64,000 nucleotides of DNA, from assembly GCA_949927415.1 (NCBI GenBank), contig CATLFB010000005.1, forward strand, positions 62,001 through 126,000, written 5' to 3'. The translations under genes and the position numbers were made by a program. This DNA is from an uncultured Candidatus Melainabacteria bacterium. Lineage in GTDB: Bacteria > Cyanobacteriota > Vampirovibrionia > Gastranaerophilales > Gastranaerophilaceae. This document shows, in pieces, positions 8,607 to 16,505 of this stretch (the stretch's first letter is position 1; every line of letters begins with the position of its first letter). The notes beneath the pieces were generated by a model. The model was given only the letters and a program-made list of their open reading frames with translations, did no database searches and was not told the DNA's origin.

Positions 8607-9730
8607 TACCGGAAAGCTCCTTTTACCTTATTTAAAAGTGTTTCTTGCGATTTTTTGCCGCCTTTAAGTTCGTACAATTTGCGGTAAAGTTGTTTTTCTT
8701 CTTCTGTTGGCTGGGTTGGTATTACCACATTAATTATTATAACATGGTCTCCGCGCTGTGAAGGTCTTGAAATCACAGGAACCCCTGCTCCCTTGATTTT
8801 GACAGTGTTTCCGCTCTGTACGCCCGGTTGGATTTTGATTGATTTCATTCCTTCAAGCGTTTCAATTTCAACTTCGTCGCCAAGAACAGCCTGCGCCGGA
8901 TTTATGTCTAGGCGTGTGTAAATATCCAGTCCGTCGCGTTTGAAATATTCTGACGCTTTTACGTGAAGCACAACATATAAATCTCCGGCTTGCCCGCCGT
9001 TTGTGCCGGCATCGCCTTCACCTGAAACACGAATTTTTGACATGTTGTCTACACCTGCCGGAATTTTGATTTCGATTTTCTTTTCTTTTTCAACTTTTCC
9101 GTAACCTTTGCAGGCTTTGCATGGTGTTCCAACTTTTTTGCCTGTACCGTGGCAATCCGGACAAACCGTGATTTGCGAAATCGCGCCAAGTGGCGTTCTT
9201 GTAACAGTTTGAACCTGTCCTGAACCGTGGCAGGTCGGGCAGGTTACGGGCTGGGTTCCTTTTTGTGCGCCTGTTCCGCCGCATTCTGTGCAAAGTTCAA
9301 GGTGGTCAAATTTGATTTCTTTTGTTGTTCCGAAAATTGCTTCTTTAAAATCTATTTCAACGTCATATCTCAAATCATCTCCGCGCTGCGGTGCATTCGG
9401 GTCAGACCCGCCGCCAAATCCAAATCCGCCAAAGCCTCCGAAAAATGAGTTAAAAATATCGTTCAAATCGCCAAAACCGCCTGCAAACGGGCCGTTTGTG
9501 TCGAATCCGGCGTTTTTCAATCCGTCTTCGCCGTAGCGATCATAAGTTGCACGTTTGTTTTCGTCCATCAAAGTTTCGTAAGCTTTTCCGAGTTCTTTGA
9601 ATTTCTCTTCCGCGTCAGGTGCTTTGTTTACGTCGGGGTGCAATGTTCTCGCTTTCTTTCGGAAAGCTGATTTTATTTCATCTTTTGTCGCGTTTTGCGA
9701 TACTTCCAATATATCGTAGTAATTTGCCAT
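8606..9730 (-). CDS. dnaJ: Chaperone DnaJ (Hsp40)
   Basis: A 374-residue type I J-protein that delivers clients to DnaK and stimulates its ATPase. The J domain (residues 1-68) carries HPD at 31-33. A Gly/Phe-rich linker follows (GGFGGFGFGGG). The zinc domain has four CxxCxGxG repeats (CTECGGTG, CPTCHGSG, CPDCHGTG, CKACKGYG), then the C-terminal substrate domains. Length is normal. grpE lies upstream on the same strand, separated by an inverted-repeat element. dnaK is not in the window, so the usual hrcA-grpE-dnaK-dnaJ order is broken here. Confidence 0.97.
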   Translation of the reverse strand: MANYYDILEVSQNATKDEIKSAFRKKARTLHPDVNKAPDAEEKFKELGKAYETLMDENKRATYDRYGEDGLKNAGFDTNGPFAGGFGDLNDIFNSFFGGFGGFGFGGGSDPNAPQRGDDLRYDVEIDFKEAIFGTTKEIKFDHLELCTECGGTGAQKGTQPVTCPTCHGSGQVQTVTRTPLGAISQITVCPDCHGTGKKVGTPCKACKGYGKVEKEKKIEIKIPAGVDNMSKIRVSGEGDAGTNGGQAGDLYVVLHVKASEYFKRDGLDIYTRLDINPAQAVLGDEVEIETLEGMKSIKIQPGVQSGNTVKIKGAGVPVISRPSQRGDHVIIINVVIPTQPTEEEKQLYRKLYELKGGKKSQETLLNKVKGAFR

Positions 9731-9756
9731 ATCTTTTTCTGATTCCTGTTTTTGTT

Positions 9757-9903
9757 GGTGAAAGGTGAAAAGTGAGTTGTGAAAAGTCGGTTGCGGGTTA
9801 TTAATGTTATCAAGTTTAACGATTTGGGTTTATATAACCATTATAAAAATCGGTTGTTGAAATTTGATTTCCGAAACGGTCTTTTCACCTCTCACTTTTC
9901 ACT
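9757..9903. repeat. Intergenic heptamer inverted repeat, copy R2
   Basis: The left arm is GTGAAAG, GTGAAAA, GTGAGTT, GTGAAAA; then GTCGGTTGCGGG, an AT-rich centre, and CCGAAACGGTC followed by TTTTCACCTCTCACTTTTCAC. It fills the whole gap between grpE and dnaJ, so both genes are presumably transcribed through it. Confidence 0.8.
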
Positions 9904-9909
9904 ACTCTC

Positions 9910-10494
9910 TTAATTCTCCGCAGTTGCCACATTCACAAGTGCAGGTCTCAAAACTTTATCACCAAGCTTGTATCCCTTTTGAAGTTCTGCAATAACAGTG
10001 TTTTCCGCATGTTCTGAGGTAGGTGTCTGCATTACGGCTTCATGGAAATTAGGGTCGAATTCCTCTCCTGTTGCCTCGATTGGTTCAAGTCCGAGTTTTG
10101 TGAGAGCATCTGTTACCTGTTTGTGCACAAGTGCGAAACTTTCTTTGCATTTGTCGCAGTCTTCAACATTTTCCAACGCTTTTTCGCCGCGTTCAAAGTT
10201 GTCGAGAACCTCAATCATTTTTTTTAGAGTGCTTTCCGCGCCGTATTTCAAAAGGCTTTCGCGCTCCTGTGCCTGACGTTTGCGATAGTTGTCAAAGTCT
10301 GCCGCAAGTCTCAGGTACTGATTGTTTAATTCGTCGTATTTTTCCTGCAGTTTTGCAGTTTCATCATCTTTTTTGCAGTCTTCTTTTATTGACTCATCAG
10401 TTTCATTTTGTTGTGCTTCGTTTTGAAGTTCTTCTTCCAATTTGATGTCGTCAACTGAATTGTTTTTAAAAGGATTGTTGTGTTTGTGTGTCAT
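9910..10494 (-). CDS. grpE: Nucleotide exchange factor GrpE
   Basis: A 194-residue GrpE. An acidic, low-complexity N-terminus (about residues 1-45) leads into the long dimerising helix (EKYDELNNQYLRLAADFDNYRKR, read in segments) and then the beta domain with ATGEEFDPNFHEAVM and GYKLGDKVLRPALV, which are family hallmarks. It releases ADP from DnaK. The ribosome site AGAGGT lies 6 bases before the ATG. A promoter-like TTGATA/TACAAT pair is just upstream; no CIRCE operator (TTAGCACTC inverted repeat) is visible. Confidence 0.95.
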   Translation of the reverse strand: MTHKHNNPFKNNSVDDIKLEEELQNEAQQNETDESIKEDCKKDDETAKLQEKYDELNNQYLRLAADFDNYRKRQAQERESLLKYGAESTLKKMIEVLDNFERGEKALENVEDCDKCKESFALVHKQVTDALTKLGLEPIEATGEEFDPNFHEAVMQTPTSEHAENTVIAELQKGYKLGDKVLRPALVNVATAEN

Positions 10495-10510
10495 TTTTTA
10501 CCTCTATAAT

Positions 10511-10538
10511 ATTGTATAACTTAATTATAATTTATCAA
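10511..10538 (-). promoter_or_regulatory. Promoter of the grpE-dnaJ operon
   Basis: On the minus strand TTGATA (10533-10538), 16-base spacer, TACAAT (10511-10516). The leader to the grpE ATG would be only about 10 bases, so a second start further upstream is possible. Confidence 0.42.
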
Positions 10539-10597
10539 GGTGGCGGGTCGGGTAAAATTTATTATTTTTTAATATTTTGCGCAATTTGAAATACATT

Positions 10598-10809
10598 TTA
10601 CAAAAGTTTGTCGATTGAAGTTTTCAATGTTTTGCAGAGTTTTTCAAGATGTGAAAATTTAATTTTTTTCAAAGTTTGGTTTTTAATTTTTTCAAGAACG
10701 GCTGCGTTGATTCCGGAGATTTTTGCAAGCTGTCGGAGTGAAAGTTTGTTTTTCTCTCTAAATCCCGCACGTTTTCTGCGAGATTTTTTGCGCTTGAAAT
10801 TTGGTGCAT
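10598..10809 (-). pseudogene. XRE-type helix-turn-helix regulator, frameshifted
   Basis: An ATG at 10807-10809 with AGGAG 9 bases upstream reads MHQISSAKNLAENVRDL, a typical N-terminus of small XRE regulators. That frame then leaves the family pattern. From about 10758 another frame carries REKNKLSLRQLAKISGI and the rest of the HTH domain to the stop at 10598. One missing base near 10759 joins the two into a normal protein of about 70 residues. The alternative is a TTG start at 10837 giving a basic, unconvincing N-terminus with no ribosome site. I therefore call a frameshifted gene, or an assembly error. Confidence 0.6.
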
Positions 10810-10902
10810 TGTAAACTCCTGTTAGATTTTGTATCAAATATGATTATAATTATCGTATTCAATACAAAATGTACACTATTAAAACTAATTTGTCAAATAA
10901 AG

Positions 10903-10908
10903 TATAAT
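10903..10908 (+). promoter_or_regulatory. -10 box, leaderless geometry
   Basis: TATAAT ends 6 bases before the ATG at 10915 and no Shine-Dalgarno is present. This is the same spacing as at dxr, the serine recombinase, hom and hemW. Confidence 0.45.
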
Positions 10909-10914
10909 TTTGTA

Positions 10915-11136
10915 ATGGACATAAGCAAAGTAGATATAAAAACACAATTAAAAATTATGCTTTCATTAAAGCAGATGACGATGGAAAAGCTTGCGAACAG
11001 GATGAGTGAGGTTACAGGCAGGCCTTATACGCGGGCAATGTTGTACGGGAAAATCAATCGCGACACAATCTCTTTTTCCGAATGCCGCTTGATTGCAGAG
11101 ATTCTTGGGTATAAAATAGAATTCGTAGAAGAATAG
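10915..11136 (+). CDS. Small helix-turn-helix regulator
   Basis: A 73-residue protein (MDISKVDIKTQLK onward) with an all-helical HTH pattern: LKIMLSLKQMTMEKLANRMSE, a turn at TGRPYTRAMLYGKI, then CRLIAEILGYKIEF. It resembles the regulator at 51233 in overall plan. The open frame extends upstream to 10801, but that would overlap the divergent HTH gene and its ribosome site. ATG 10915 directly follows a TATAAT box and gives the family-like N-terminus, so I chose it. It probably forms one unit with the hypothetical gene 17 bases downstream. Target genes unknown. Confidence 0.7.
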   Translation: MDISKVDIKTQLKIMLSLKQMTMEKLANRMSEVTGRPYTRAMLYGKINRDTISFSECRLIAEILGYKIEFVEE

Positions 11137-11153
11137 TTTTATAAGGAAATGAC

Positions 11154-11612
11154 ATGAACACGATTACCCCGAAAGTTACTCCGTCTTTTGGCATGGCTGT
11201 AAAATTCAGCAAAAATGGCAGAAATTTTTATGAAAAAGTATTTGAACATAACCCCGCGGCAGGCGATGAATTCATCAAACGACAGGCAGGAAATCTTGCC
11301 TCACACATATACGTCAACGGCTCCGGAAATGTTTCAGTTGATATAAAATCACGCAAATACAAAATTATGGGAGATATACGACTTTTAGAAAACTCTGCAG
11401 AAGAGATTTTGCTTGTCAGAGAGGGGAATCTTTTTCGCTCTCAGGATATAAAAACTATTATTTGTCCTTCAAAAGTTCCGTTTGCCGAAAAATACGGAGA
11501 AAATGGTTATAAGCTTGCGGCGGCAGAGTGCATTGCAAATTTTGAGAATAAAGTTGGCCGCAAAAAATATGGAATAGCCGAAAAATTAATCAGTATTTTG
11601 ACTAATGACTAA
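11154..11612 (+). CDS. Hypothetical protein with PSFGM leader
   Basis: A 152-residue protein of unknown function. The first 13 residues, MNTITPKVTPSFG, show the (S/T)-F-x-(G/A) leader also seen at 3622, 17738, 28669 and 30839. The rest is mixed alpha/beta with no hydrophobic segment or recognisable catalytic motif. The ribosome site AAGGAA is well placed. It follows the HTH gene by 17 bases and ends at a strong terminator, so the two form a short operon. Confidence 0.65.
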   Translation: MNTITPKVTPSFGMAVKFSKNGRNFYEKVFEHNPAAGDEFIKRQAGNLASHIYVNGSGNVSVDIKSRKYKIMGDIRLLENSAEEILLVREGNLFRSQDIKTIICPSKVPFAEKYGENGYKLAAAECIANFENKVGRKKYGIAEKLISILTND

Positions 11613-11663
11613 AACTGATTTGCCGTTGCGATTTCTGATAACTTCCGGCTCAAATTCTAAATC

Positions 11664-11692
11664 AAAAAGACGGGAATGAGACCCGTCTTTTT
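11664..11692. terminator. Bidirectional intrinsic terminator
   Basis: An 11-bp perfect stem (AAAAAGACGGG with CCCGTCTTTTT) with a 7-base loop. It sits between convergent genes ending at 11612 and 11715. Confidence 0.92.
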
Positions 11693-11714
11693 GCTCAATA
11701 AATTTGTTTTTTGC

Positions 11715-11948
11715 TTATGCCGCAATTGCTAAATTGATTTCGGCAAACTCCATTGGAATGTCTCGAAATTCCATAGAAATTTCCGGCAATTCGATAGAAA
11801 TCTCTTCTAAATTACATCTAACTGAAAAGTCAAGCGTGATAACGTCCGTATTATCAGGTTGAATGTTCATTGTTTTGATACTTTCAAAGCATTTTTCAAG
11901 AAATTCTACAACATGTGAAACTGAAAAATTTGAAACATTAATACTCAT
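11715..11948 (-). CDS. Small hypothetical protein with short internal repeats
   Basis: A 77-residue protein with a good ribosome site (AGAGGG, 7-8 bases before the ATG). The C-terminal third is a run of seven-residue units, EISIELP, EISMEFR, DIPMEFA, ending EINLAIAA, with alternating acidic and hydrophobic positions suggesting a regular beta or amphipathic structure. No family recognised. It converges on the PSFGM-leader gene and shares its terminator. Confidence 0.6.
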   Translation of the reverse strand: MSINVSNFSVSHVVEFLEKCFESIKTMNIQPDNTDVITLDFSVRCNLEEISIELPEISMEFRDIPMEFAEINLAIAA

Positions 11949-12197
11949 TTTAAAGCCCTCTTTTTATTACGTCCGGTATATTAATAAAGTATTTTTGTAT
12001 GGAGCGATTTCAGGAGGAGGAATTTTTGTTACATTAGTTCATAAATTCGGGCAAGGGTGATTAAAAGAAGGCCCGGTGTTATATCAGGCCGGAAAACCCG
12101 TGTTTTGTGAGATTTTTGCCAAAAATCTTTGCGGTATTTAACAATTTTACAAAAGGCTTTAAATAGCTTATTATAAAATAAAATAAGGAGAAATAAA

Positions 12198-12635
12198 ATG
12201 ACAGTATTAAAGATAGAAAGATTGCCGCACAACAGATTTTTGCCTGAATACAAGACTTCCGGAGCTGCCGGCATGGATTTGTGCGCTGCAATAGATGAGC
12301 CTGTAGTTTTGAAGCCATTGGAGCGGGCATTGATTCCTACAGGCATAAAAATTGAACTTGAACACGGGTTTGAGGCGCAAATCAGACCGCGTTCAGGGCT
12401 TTCAATCAAGCACGGGATTACGCTAATCAATTGCGTCGGAACGATTGACGAGGATTACAGGGGAGAAGTCTGCATTCCGGTTGTGAATCTTTCGAATGAA
12501 ACTTATTCAATCCAGCCGGATGAAAGAGTTGCACAAATGATTATTGCACGCGTTGAGCAGGCTGAAATCAAGGTTGCTGTTGAATTAACAGAAACTGTTC
12601 GCGGTGCCGGCGGGTTCGGTTCAACCGGAAAATAA
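12198..12635 (+). CDS. dut: Deoxyuridine 5'-triphosphate nucleotidohydrolase
   Basis: A 145-residue homotrimeric dUTPase. It hydrolyses dUTP to dUMP and pyrophosphate, keeping uracil out of DNA and feeding dTMP synthesis. All five motifs are present in order: [22 protein letters not shown] (catalytic Asp), ERVAQMII and the glycine-rich [10 protein letters not shown] that closes over the substrate. Length is normal. An AAGGAG ribosome site lies 8 bases before the ATG. It is transcribed alone. Confidence 0.96.
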   Translation: MTVLKIERLPHNRFLPEYKTSGAAGMDLCAAIDEPVVLKPLERALIPTGIKIELEHGFEAQIRPRSGLSIKHGITLINCVGTIDEDYRGEVCIPVVNLSNETYSIQPDERVAQMIIARVEQAEIKVAVELTETVRGAGGFGSTGK

Positions 12636-12672
12636 GTTCAAGTGCAACTTTTTAATGCGCTGAGTTTACGGT

Positions 12673-12742
12673 TTTGAGATGTTTTAAGACGCGCAGCAAA
12701 GTTTTTTTGAAAAACTTTCAACGCAGAGTTTATAATCTCAAA
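12673..12742. other. Nested inverted repeats between dut and the next gene
   Basis: An outer TTTGAGAT/ATCTCAAA pair (12673-12680 and 12735-12742) encloses a 9-bp hairpin AAAGTTTTT/AAAAACTTT (12698-12718). It could be a terminator for dut or a small structured RNA; the sequence does not decide. Confidence 0.35.
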
Positions 12743-12757
12743 TGCTTTTGAAATGCG

Positions 12758-12943
12758 CTATTTTTTCTTGCTGAAAACGGACAATTTTTTAAGATCAGAC
12801 ATGTCAAAATTTGTTTTAATCAGATTATCAAACAGGTTGTAGCTTTCCTGATTGTCAGTTTTGCTATTCTGATTTTTCCAGTAATCCTTGTCGAGTTGAG
12901 GATTCCCTTTGTTGTTTGAGTAATCTGAATACAAGTCTGTCAT
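12758..12943 (-). CDS. Small hydrophilic hypothetical protein
   Basis: A 61-residue, Asn/Asp/Lys-rich protein (MTDLYSDYSNNKGNP to FSKKK). It has an AAGGAT ribosome site 6-7 bases before the ATG. No membrane segment, cysteines or recognised domain. The composition suggests a disordered protein. It lies upstream-adjacent to the GH57 gene's 3' end and converges on dut. Confidence 0.5.
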   Translation of the reverse strand: MTDLYSDYSNNKGNPQLDKDYWKNQNSKTDNQESYNLFDNLIKTNFDMSDLKKLSVFSKKK

Positions 12944-13059
12944 TTTTAATCCTTATCTGTTTTTGGCTGACGCCGGAATGGATGCTTTAATGGTTTAACG
13001 GCCGAAAATATTAAAACTTTACGGGTCTGATAATATAATTTTACATTTTTTAATATTTA

Positions 13060-15291
13060 TCACTCGCGCCTGATTGTCAGAAGCATATCGTTCGGGATGA
13101 AGAAATTTTTCACCCCGTAATTCGCGTTAACAAAGCAGAATTCCAGAGTTTCGCCGTTTTCAATATCAAGAACATCAAAAGGTATTTTTAAGTCGATTAC
13201 ATCTTCATAAACCGCCTTGATGTCTTTTGAATTTTTCAAAACCCAGAGATTGTTCGGAATTGATTTTATTAGCCGTATAAGCTGCACTTTTTTGCTGCGA
13301 AGCGCGATTTGAAGTTCATTGTGGAACTTTTCTTTTGAAATCGGAAGGATATTTTCGGTTTTGTTGATGAGCCTTACGGGTGAAAGCGCCTGTTTTCTGT
13401 CCGCGTTTCGCGTGTATAAATATATCTGGAAAGTTTTTTCGGAAAGTTCGGGGTTTTTGTGAATGTATTCATTCACGTAAAACCTCAAATACAAATTGTC
13501 TTTGTCATATCCAAAACACACTCTGTCAAAGAATTTCGACTCACTCAAAAGCGGCCCGTCAGGAATATCAATGCATCCGGCGTTCAGCCATGAATCATCT
13601 TTTGAGTCGGCCCCCGTCATCGTGGGCGTGATTTCGCCTTTAGGGTATCGCGACGGCTTTGCAATCGCCGAAATCAGCGGAGTATCAAGATAATTCGGCG
13701 GTTCAAGCCCCAAAAATACGTAAATATTTTTCAAATGTTCTCTGAAAAGATAATCAAAAATATTGTCGCGTCCTGAATCATTCGGCTCGCCGTACCACCA
13801 GAACCAGTCGCTGCCTTCGCAGATAAAAAGTTCTTTTCTGGCGTCTTCGATATTCGGATGCAGAGGATTTGACTTTACAAATGAAGAAAAATCATCACGA
13901 ACCTGTTTTAAATATGTCCAGGCTAAATTTTTCAACGGCTCATCAATCCAGAGTTTGAAGTTGCGGTTTAGCCATGAGCCGGCAAAAACTTTGTTCAACG
14001 GTTTGTGATGAGGCTCTTTTTCTAAATAATCGCTTATCAAAACGGTTTCAAGTGTATGGTCTTCTTCAATTAATTTGTATAATTTTTTCAGGAAAACGAA
14101 TCCGTCCTGTGAGTAGTTTTCCCAGCAGTTTTCGCCGTCCATTGCGATTGTTATAAGATGGTTTTCATCAGGAGAAGTCAAAAGTTTTCCTTGCGCAACC
14201 TTGATTCTGTCGTACAAGTCGTTTGCCGCAAGTTCCGTATCAAGATTCGGGTACTCGAAACTTATCAGATTTGGAATAACAGCGTCGCGGAAAATCATTT
14301 TTACACCGTTTGAGTATTCATACGATTTCAAAAGGTGATAAGGGTCTTCCAAATACCCTTTGAAGTCCCTTACAAATTCAAAATCAATGCTGTTTGAAAG
14401 GATTCCCTCATCGGAAATCGTCCATTCTATGCCCAAATCCTTAAACATCTCAAGCATTTTTGAACTTACGCAATGTTCTGAAGGCCAGATTCCTTTCGGA
14501 CGTTTCCCGAACAGTTCTTCAATTCTGTCCAGTGCAAATTCGGTTTGAAGTTTCGCATCAAGTCCCATTTTTAAATTAACCGGCAAATCTTCATTAAAAG
14601 ATTTTTTTATTCCGTTTATATCAAGCAAAATCGGCAGAATTGGATGATAATACGGGCTTGTGGTGATTTCAATCCGGTTTTTCGAAAGAATTTTTTTATA
14701 CGTCGGAATAATTTTTCTGATTACATCGCGCTGGATTTCGATGATATTTTGGCGGTCTTCAAGCGTGTAGCCTTTGCCTTTTTTGAAAAGTTTTTTCAAA
14801 AGCGGATATTTATTCTTCAAATCCGGCTCAAACCAGACAAGATTGAATAGCGCCATCAAATCGGAGTATTCCTGATCTGAAAAACTTTCAAGCGTGCACT
14901 CAGGGCTTGAAATTCTTTTCTGATAAAGTCTGTTGTATTCCTCGTATGGAAAAATCATTGTCTGATAATTCGCGTCAAAAAAGTTGTTCAGAATGAATTC
15001 TTTGTCATCATTGCTTAAATCTTCGACATTTTGCACGGTCATTCTTGAATGCAAATCATGAAGCCCTTTTTCGCCGTAATCAATAAAAGCATCAAGCAGG
15101 GCCGGAACAAAGTTGAAGTTAAGTTTAATTTTTTTGAACTTGTCAAGGAGTGCCGCGAGCGCAAAATAATCTTTGACGGCATGCAGCCTTACCCATGGCA
15201 TCAAAAAATCACCTTCCGGCGAAAGCTGGTAAACAGGCTGATGCAAATGCCAGTATAAAGCTATGGATAGTTTTTTTGTTTGGCTCATCAT
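13060..15291 (-). CDS. Glycoside hydrolase family 57 (alpha-amylase/glucanotransferase type)
   Basis: A 743-residue cytosolic GH57 enzyme acting on alpha-1,4 (or 1,6) glucans, probably glycogen. Conserved regions are visible in order: WHLHQPVY near residue 14, an SPYYHPILPI segment, GIWPSEHCVS with the nucleophile Glu, and IAMDGENCWENY with the acid/base region. The C-terminal third (DWFWWYGEPNDS, then a beta-rich tail with CFVNANYG) matches the longer GH57 proteins that carry an extra carbohydrate-handling domain. GGAG lies 11 bases before tandem ATGs; either could be used. Upstream, TTGCCC, 17 bases and TATAAT on the minus strand make a plausible promoter. Exact specificity is not decided. 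Confidence 0.88.
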   Translation of the reverse strand: MMSQTKKLSIALYWHLHQPVYQLSPEGDFLMPWVRLHAVKDYFALAALLDKFKKIKLNFNFVPALLDAFIDYGEKGLHDLHSRMTVQNVEDLSNDDKEFILNNFFDANYQTMIFPYEEYNRLYQKRISSPECTLESFSDQEYSDLMALFNLVWFEPDLKNKYPLLKKLFKKGKGYTLEDRQNIIEIQRDVIRKIIPTYKKILSKNRIEITTSPYYHPILPILLDINGIKKSFNEDLPVNLKMGLDAKLQTEFALDRIEELFGKRPKGIWPSEHCVSSKMLEMFKDLGIEWTISDEGILSNSIDFEFVRDFKGYLEDPYHLLKSYEYSNGVKMIFRDAVIPNLISFEYPNLDTELAANDLYDRIKVAQGKLLTSPDENHLITIAMDGENCWENYSQDGFVFLKKLYKLIEEDHTLETVLISDYLEKEPHHKPLNKVFAGSWLNRNFKLWIDEPLKNLAWTYLKQVRDDFSSFVKSNPLHPNIEDARKELFICEGSDWFWWYGEPNDSGRDNIFDYLFREHLKNIYVFLGLEPPNYLDTPLISAIAKPSRYPKGEITPTMTGADSKDDSWLNAGCIDIPDGPLLSESKFFDRVCFGYDKDNLYLRFYVNEYIHKNPELSEKTFQIYLYTRNADRKQALSPVRLINKTENILPISKEKFHNELQIALRSKKVQLIRLIKSIPNNLWVLKNSKDIKAVYEDVIDLKIPFDVLDIENGETLEFCFVNANYGVKNFFIPNDMLLTIRRE

Positions 15292-15360
15292 AAGGCTTAA
15301 CTCCGACTGAGATTATTATAGCGTACTTTTCGGATTAGGGCAATGGGGGGCGGGGGGAGT

Positions 15361-15521
15361 AGGTGAAAAGAGCATAGTGAAAGGTGAAAAGACCGTATCG
15401 GGAGTTGATTTTCAACAAAAATTTTCTTTTTTAGTTATAAAAAAACAAAACCGTTGGATTTTTACAAATAATAAATCCCCCCGTAACCGACTTCTCACTT
15501 TTCACCCCTCACCTCTCACTT
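15361..15521. repeat. Intergenic heptamer inverted repeat, copy R3 (inverted orientation)
   Basis: This copy is the reverse complement of the R5 type: GTGAAAGGTGAAAAGACCG, then ATCGGGAGTTGATTTTCAAC, an AT-rich centre, CCGTAACCGAC and TCACTTTTCACCCCTCACC. The internal core of about 100 bases aligns with R5 when flipped. Confidence 0.82.
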
Positions 15522-15590
15522 ATTCCCCCCTCCCTACTTGCAAAATTCTAAAAAATCTGCTACAATAATAGCAGAAAGAAGGTTAGGATT

Positions 15591-15989
15591 ATGTTAAGTG
15601 CAGTCAGAATGTTTTCGAATAATTTTGCATCTTCTCAGCAAAAGCAGCGGCAAGATTTGATTAATGAACGTTACAGCGAAATCTATTCGCATGAACTTGC
15701 GCACCAGCGTGCAGGCGGGCATCTTGCAGGCGGAATCGTAATTGAGCGCGATGCTAACGGAATCCCTGTCGGCGGGCATGTGCCGATAAAAATGCCGGCG
15801 TTAGATAAAAATAATCCGGACAAAACCATTAAAGATGCCAACACTGTCATAAATTCTGCTATGGCGCCGTCTGATCCTTCGGCTCAGGATTACAAGGTCG
15901 CAAATCAGGCAAGAAGTATAAAATCTCAGGCTGAAAGTTTTAAAAAAGAGGACCCCGAAGTTGGCAAACGACTGAATGTGAGTGCGTAA
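15591..15989 (+). CDS. SprA-related putative metalloprotease-like protein
   Basis: A 132-residue protein matching the SprA/CJM1_0395 family (putative metalloprotease catalytic domain). The SHELAHQRAGGHLAGG segment, about residues 33-48, contains an HExxH-like zinc motif (HELAH). GGHVPIKMPAL and AMAPSDPSAQDYKVANQAR follow, as in that family. The family usually has a longer low-complexity N-terminus, which is missing here. Protease activity in this family is predicted, not proven. A short hairpin (TCTGCT/AGCAGA) precedes the AAGG ribosome site. Transcribed alone, with a terminator 18 bases downstream. Confidence 0.78.
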   Translation: MLSAVRMFSNNFASSQQKQRQDLINERYSEIYSHELAHQRAGGHLAGGIVIERDANGIPVGGHVPIKMPALDKNNPDKTIKDANTVINSAMAPSDPSAQDYKVANQARSIKSQAESFKKEDPEVGKRLNVSA

Positions 15990-16006
15990 AAAGTTTTTAA
16001 GTTAAA

Positions 16007-16035
16007 TTAAAAGCGGGTATTAAGCCCGCTTTTAA
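16007..16035. terminator. Intrinsic terminator
   Basis: An 11-bp perfect stem (TTAAAAGCGGG with CCCGCTTTTAA) and a 7-base loop between convergent genes. Confidence 0.88.
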
Positions 16036-16061
16036 CAGGTGTTTTGAGGTCTTGACGAAAT

Positions 16062-16379
16062 CTATTTACCGGCCTTTTTTTCAGCTTTTTTTATGGCTTC
16101 GTCTTCTTTTTTCATTGCATGCTTTTCTTTCATGTCTTCGACTTTTTCTTCAACTTTTTCTTTAACATTTTTCGCGCCCTGTTTGACGTCTTCTTTCACG
16201 TTGTGCGCTTTTTCTTTCAGGTTTTCTGCAGTATGAGCAGCTTTTTCTTTAACATTTTCAGCACCCTGTTTGATGTCTTCTTTTACATTGTGGGTTTTTT
16301 CTTTTATATTTTCGGCTGCATGGGCTGCTTTTTCTTTTAAAGTTTCATGTCCTTTATCGTTCATTTTTTCGTTTTTCAT
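16062..16379 (-). CDS. LEA-like amphipathic repeat protein
   Basis: A 105-residue, lysine- and glutamate-rich protein with no hydrophobic core. A 29-residue unit beginning KEKAAHAAENIKEK and ending KQGAENV is repeated almost exactly, then partly a third time (KEKVEEKVEDMKEK). The 11-residue periodicity is that of group 3 LEA and related stress proteins, which are disordered in water and fold into helices on drying or on membranes. I chose ATG 16379 because GGAG lies 7 bases upstream; the longer frame to 16412 has no ribosome site. A role in desiccation or osmotic stress is inferred. Confidence 0.72.
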   Translation of the reverse strand: MKNEKMNDKGHETLKEKAAHAAENIKEKTHNVKEDIKQGAENVKEKAAHTAENLKEKAHNVKEDVKQGAKNVKEKVEEKVEDMKEKHAMKKEDEAIKKAEKKAGK

Positions 16380-16505
16380 GATTTTTCTCCTGTAAATTTT
16401 CGTAATACACAATCAACAAACTGATTATATAAGATTTTTTACAGGTTTTAATTGCAGTAAAGTGTAATAGTGAGTTTTGATGCGGTAGTTCTTTGTGGTA
16501 ATAAT

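Noticed and set aside
10495-10597. Search for a CIRCE operator before grpE
   Set aside because: No TTAGCACTC-N9-GAGTGCTAA or close variant is present, so HrcA control is not supported here.
10801-10914. Upstream extension of the HTH gene to an earlier ATG at 10801
   Set aside because: It would overlap the divergent regulator's start and ribosome site, and the added residues (rich in Ile, Leu, Asn) do not look like protein. ATG 10915 follows a -10 box.
11863-12060. Short plus-strand frame ending KFGQG before dut
   Set aside because: It is antisense to a better-supported small gene and has no ribosome site at its start. The GGAGGAGG at about 12012 leads to no useful frame.
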